DNA of 64,000 nucleotides, taken from an uncultured Lachnospiraceae bacterium. GTDB lineage: Bacteria > Bacillota > Clostridia > Lachnospirales > Lachnospiraceae. The notes beneath the pieces are model-generated. The model was not told the origin of the DNA. It saw nothing but the letters and a program-made list of their open reading frames with translations, and made no database searches. Positions within the stretch are counted from its first letter, which is position 1; every line of letters starts with the position of its first letter. The translations under genes were made by a program, and so were the position numbers. Below, one piece after another: positions 61,418 to 64,000 of this stretch. Location: NCBI GenBank assembly GCA_905234595.1, contig CAJOID010000001.1, positions 24,439-88,438 of the forward strand, given 5' to 3'.

Positions 61418-63904
61418 TCACATGCTATCAAGCACGGAATAAAAACGATCAGTGATTCTTATTCTTTCACATTCAATTTCATCTCTTAACACTGATGGAT
61501 TAATCGCAATAATGTCCATAAGTTTGTCTGTTTTCTCTATATACTCGAGCGTCAAACTTGACATATGCAGGTCAAAAAACCTAAATCCATATTCGTTATA
61601 AAGCAGCCGAAACATATTAATACTCTCATCACGATTCAACGCTCTTTTGAGATTATGTTCAACCGCAATTATCCCAATTCGATTATTGCCTAAAGTATTC
61701 TTTGCCCCTCTAATTACCATAGGCTCGAATCCTTCCACATCGATTTTCATCACTTCAATATGATCTATCCCATTTGTCAAGCAATAATCATCTATCGTAG
61801 TGACTTCTCTTAAATCTGCTCTTACTATTGATTCATCCTGTTGCACAACAAAACTATTATGCCCCGTTTTTTCATATTCATAGAATCTCAACGTTTCCTC
61901 TCTGTCTGAGACACCCACATCATTCCAGATAATATTCTTAAATCCATTAATATTTATATTCATTCTTGCCTTATCTGTTGCACGAGCAGATGGTTCAAAA
62001 GCATATATAATTCGGCTCATAGGCGAAAAAAAACAGGATACAATCCCTCGGCATGCGCCAACATCGAACACACATTCTGCATAGTCAATATACTCTCTGA
62101 AAAAGCAAAGAAGGGGATAACAGTCAAACGGTAGGCCAAATTTTGCTAATAATCGATTGTTTACTCCCGAATCAAGATAATTCTTGAATCCAAAACAGTT
62201 TTTTAATACCACCTCATAATTAGGTAATTCAATTACTTTTGAAATAGCATATCCAGCTCTTTCTTTGATTGGATCAACATCACTATATACCGATAATGGA
62301 TACCCTGCCCCCTCATCAAAAGACACATAATCAAAAATATCATCAATGATACTCTTGTATTCTACACCGGAATCTTTTTTCCTTTTTAACAATTCTCTAA
62401 TCAAACCATCCGAAATGACCGCGTAATTTACGCTCTCATATTTGTTTAGCAAATAACAGATTTCTTCTCTAAACTTCGAACTTACTCCCACCAAGATAGT
62501 ACTATCTAACAACAAACGATCATCATTAATCGGAGTTACCTTCTTTCCCCAAAAAAATGTGTTTTCTTCAATTTGTTCAGTTACCAAATATCCCAGAACA
62601 TTACTCCGTTCAGCATTGTTTAGGCGTTCCATTATTTTTTCAGCTACTAAGCCTGTTCCGTAGATACATAGTTTCATCCAACGAAATAAAGCTTTCAATT
62701 CATCCACAGTTTCAACCAATAATGGAGGTAACTGTTTCATTCCACACTTATCTGTAAATGGAATTCGCAATTTATCTTTCATCAATAAGCAATTCACATC
62801 GACATCCAATGTATCACTATGGCTTGATCGCATACTGTAATATGTTTTCATTCTCTCTGTGTGTGTTTCACATCTAAATAGGTTCAGGCGCTTTATATCA
62901 TTATCTTCGGAGTAAACATTCACAACTGAGGATAATGCATTACTTGTTTTTAAACACCAAGATGAATACATTTCCTTCAGAACTCTCTTGTCATAAATCA
63001 AAGCATTCAGCCGTTCAATGTATTCCATGAACAAGGTCTTTTCCATGCCTTCCAGCACCATAACTTTTTGACATGCCGCGATATATCTGCAAGGAATGAC
63101 AGAATAACCCTCTATCCCCTTAGGTGAAATGTCCACGCACACCCCAATACTATTATTCCATGGATCGAAAACATCCTGTCTTACATCTTTAGGAAAAACA
63201 AAATTGCCCAAACTATAAAAGATTACTCCGGTCTTATATCTCTCAAAGCCTTGAGTACAATGTGGGTGCATACCAATAACCAACGTGGCCCCAATGTCAA
63301 TCAAGTATTGATATCTTTCAACTACATATGGCGTTGGGATTGGACAATGCTCCATACCTCCATGAAATATAACAATGACCTGTTTTCCCTCTTCCCTTTC
63401 TTTCCGAATATATCCAGATAGTAACTTCACATTATAACCAGCAACTCCCGGGCTGCTGTCCTCTGCAACCCCAAACTCATTCTCACATACGGAGAAAATA
63501 CTTATTTTTACATCTTTTGACTCTATCCGTAGTGGCTCATAGGCACTCATCAAGTTCTTCCCGGCACCCACATATAGCATTTTCTCGGTTTCAAGAATAC
63601 GGATGGAATCCATTATGCACTTTTCACCATAATCCCCAAAATGATTATTTGCCAGATTTGCTACATCAAAATTACATTTTTTTAACATTCGGATTATGGA
63701 TTTATTACATATCAAGTTAGGTCCCGTTTTACTGATTGGAGAGTATGAACTCTCATCTCCGAGTGCACACTCCAAGTTAAAGATCGAATAATCCGAGTGC
63801 TCTGTGATGTCATTAATACCATCAAAAGTAACATCATATTCTTTAGTCAACTCATTAATCTTTAGTTCCTTTAGACAAACATCCCCAAAAACAGATAACA
63901 GCAT
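61418..63904 (-). CDS. CapA-like / Rossmann-like / FkbM methyltransferase fusion
   Basis: The ATG at 63904 gives 828 residues; a longer frame starts with TTG at 63937. Residues about 1-300 are a CapA (PGA_cap) domain: SVFGDVCLKE, NLECALG, NLANNHFGDYG, IGMHPHCTQGFERYKTGV and FYSLGNFVFP. Near 410 a Rossmann-like insert appears (LCIYGTGLVAEKIMERL). From about 610 an FkbM-type methyltransferase follows (FDVGACRGIVSCFF; KIDVEGFEPMVIRG). No signal peptide is present, unlike most CapA proteins, so all parts would be cytoplasmic. The combination suggests a glycan- or peptide-modifying enzyme with a methyl-capping step. Confidence 0.8.
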   Translation of the reverse strand: MLLSVFGDVCLKELKINELTKEYDVTFDGINDITEHSDYSIFNLECALGDESSYSPISKTGPNLICNKSIIRMLKKCNFDVANLANNHFGDYGEKCIMDSIRILETEKMLYVGAGKNLMSAYEPLRIESKDVKISIFSVCENEFGVAEDSSPGVAGYNVKLLSGYIRKEREEGKQVIVIFHGGMEHCPIPTPYVVERYQYLIDIGATLVIGMHPHCTQGFERYKTGVIFYSLGNFVFPKDVRQDVFDPWNNSIGVCVDISPKGIEGYSVIPCRYIAACQKVMVLEGMEKTLFMEYIERLNALIYDKRVLKEMYSSWCLKTSNALSSVVNVYSEDNDIKRLNLFRCETHTERMKTYYSMRSSHSDTLDVDVNCLLMKDKLRIPFTDKCGMKQLPPLLVETVDELKALFRWMKLCIYGTGLVAEKIMERLNNAERSNVLGYLVTEQIEENTFFWGKKVTPINDDRLLLDSTILVGVSSKFREEICYLLNKYESVNYAVISDGLIRELLKRKKDSGVEYKSIIDDIFDYVSFDEGAGYPLSVYSDVDPIKERAGYAISKVIELPNYEVVLKNCFGFKNYLDSGVNNRLLAKFGLPFDCYPLLCFFREYIDYAECVFDVGACRGIVSCFFSPMSRIIYAFEPSARATDKARMNININGFKNIIWNDVGVSDREETLRFYEYEKTGHNSFVVQQDESIVRADLREVTTIDDYCLTNGIDHIEVMKIDVEGFEPMVIRGAKNTLGNNRIGIIAVEHNLKRALNRDESINMFRLLYNEYGFRFFDLHMSSLTLEYIEKTDKLMDIIAINPSVLRDEIECERIRITDRFYSVLDSM

Positions 63905-64000
63905 TTTTATAACCCGTCTTTCTGCGAAAGACACCAATGCGGTTATGAAACCGGTGGCTTCCGCTAATTTATTATCTTAAAGTTTCTTTCCTTCTGTTAT

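Noticed and set aside
1..64000. CRISPR array, tRNA, rRNA, insertion sequence, or phage integration site
   Set aside because: None seen; the only tandem repeats are the 21-base (coding) and 29-base (intergenic) ones, and no transposase or integrase was recognised.

Overview
The window looks like chromosome of a motile, butyrate-forming Firmicute of the Lachnospiraceae, Butyrivibrio-like. The support is a phosphate butyryltransferase/butyrate kinase pair, a Gram-positive style maltose ABC transporter with lipoproteins, strong AGGAGG ribosome-binding sites, TTGACA-N17-TATAAT promoters and D0/D1-only flagellins. The genus is an inference. Almost all genes are on the minus strand; the exceptions are 18540-20175 and 43758-45137. 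No rRNA, tRNA, CRISPR array or insertion sequence was recognised.

Layout. 1-748: CapA-like membrane protein, cut by the left edge. 841-3117: rpmG-secE-nusG-rplK-rplA operon with a consensus promoter at 3184-3212. 3209-4519: filament-cap-like (FliD-like) protein. 4715-13341: maltodextrin locus (LacI-type repressor, a 617-aa deacetylase-fold-like protein, a zinc-ribbon protein, MalE, MalF, MalG and a GH13 lipoprotein). Matching GCAAYCGRTTGC operators lie just downstream of the malE and lacI promoters. 13461-15624: ptb-buk operon with promoter and terminator. 15621-18449: Rpn-like nuclease, then a HipA-like kinase carrying its own helix-turn-helix plus a small partner, with a nested palindromic operator on its promoter.

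18540-63904 is a surface-glycan and flagellum island of about 45 kb. It holds two near-identical flagellins (28494-29309 and 47143-47958), flaG-fliD-fliS plus a coiled-coil protein (48196-51567), and eight LicD-family phosphotransferases. It also has many glycosyltransferases (GT2, GT4, GT92-like, Caps_synth-like, DUF3880-like), two DUF6492-like proteins, two IspD/TarI-type cytidylyltransferases, and a TarJ-like dehydrogenase with a ribulose-phosphate 3-epimerase homologue and a TagF-like polymerase. Further members are a TagD-type cytidylyltransferase fused to a Gfo/Idh domain, a class V aminotransferase, a pyruvyl transferase, a radical SAM protein, methyltransferases, a beta-propeller protein and a CapA-FkbM fusion. 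LicD pairs sit directly beside each flagellin and beside flaG. Two blocks (about 33.4-39.8 kb and 60.3-64 kb) are visibly more AT-rich than the rest.

Working model (inference): CDP-activated polyols such as CDP-ribitol are made by the Rpe/TarJ/TarI-type and TagD-type enzymes. The LicD paralogues and the TagF-like enzyme then transfer polyol-phosphate, or a related phosphodiester, onto glycans. The location suggests that flagellin, and possibly the cap or a capsule, is the acceptor. That would be a polyol-phosphate-decorated flagellum, formally like the ribitol-phosphate glycan that fukutin-type LicD homologues build on alpha-dystroglycan. Flagellins and flaG carry sigma-28-like promoters (TTAA-N15/16-NMCGATAW). 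Three operon-head genes have a -10 box only 6-7 bases before the ATG and no Shine-Dalgarno, so they may be leaderless.
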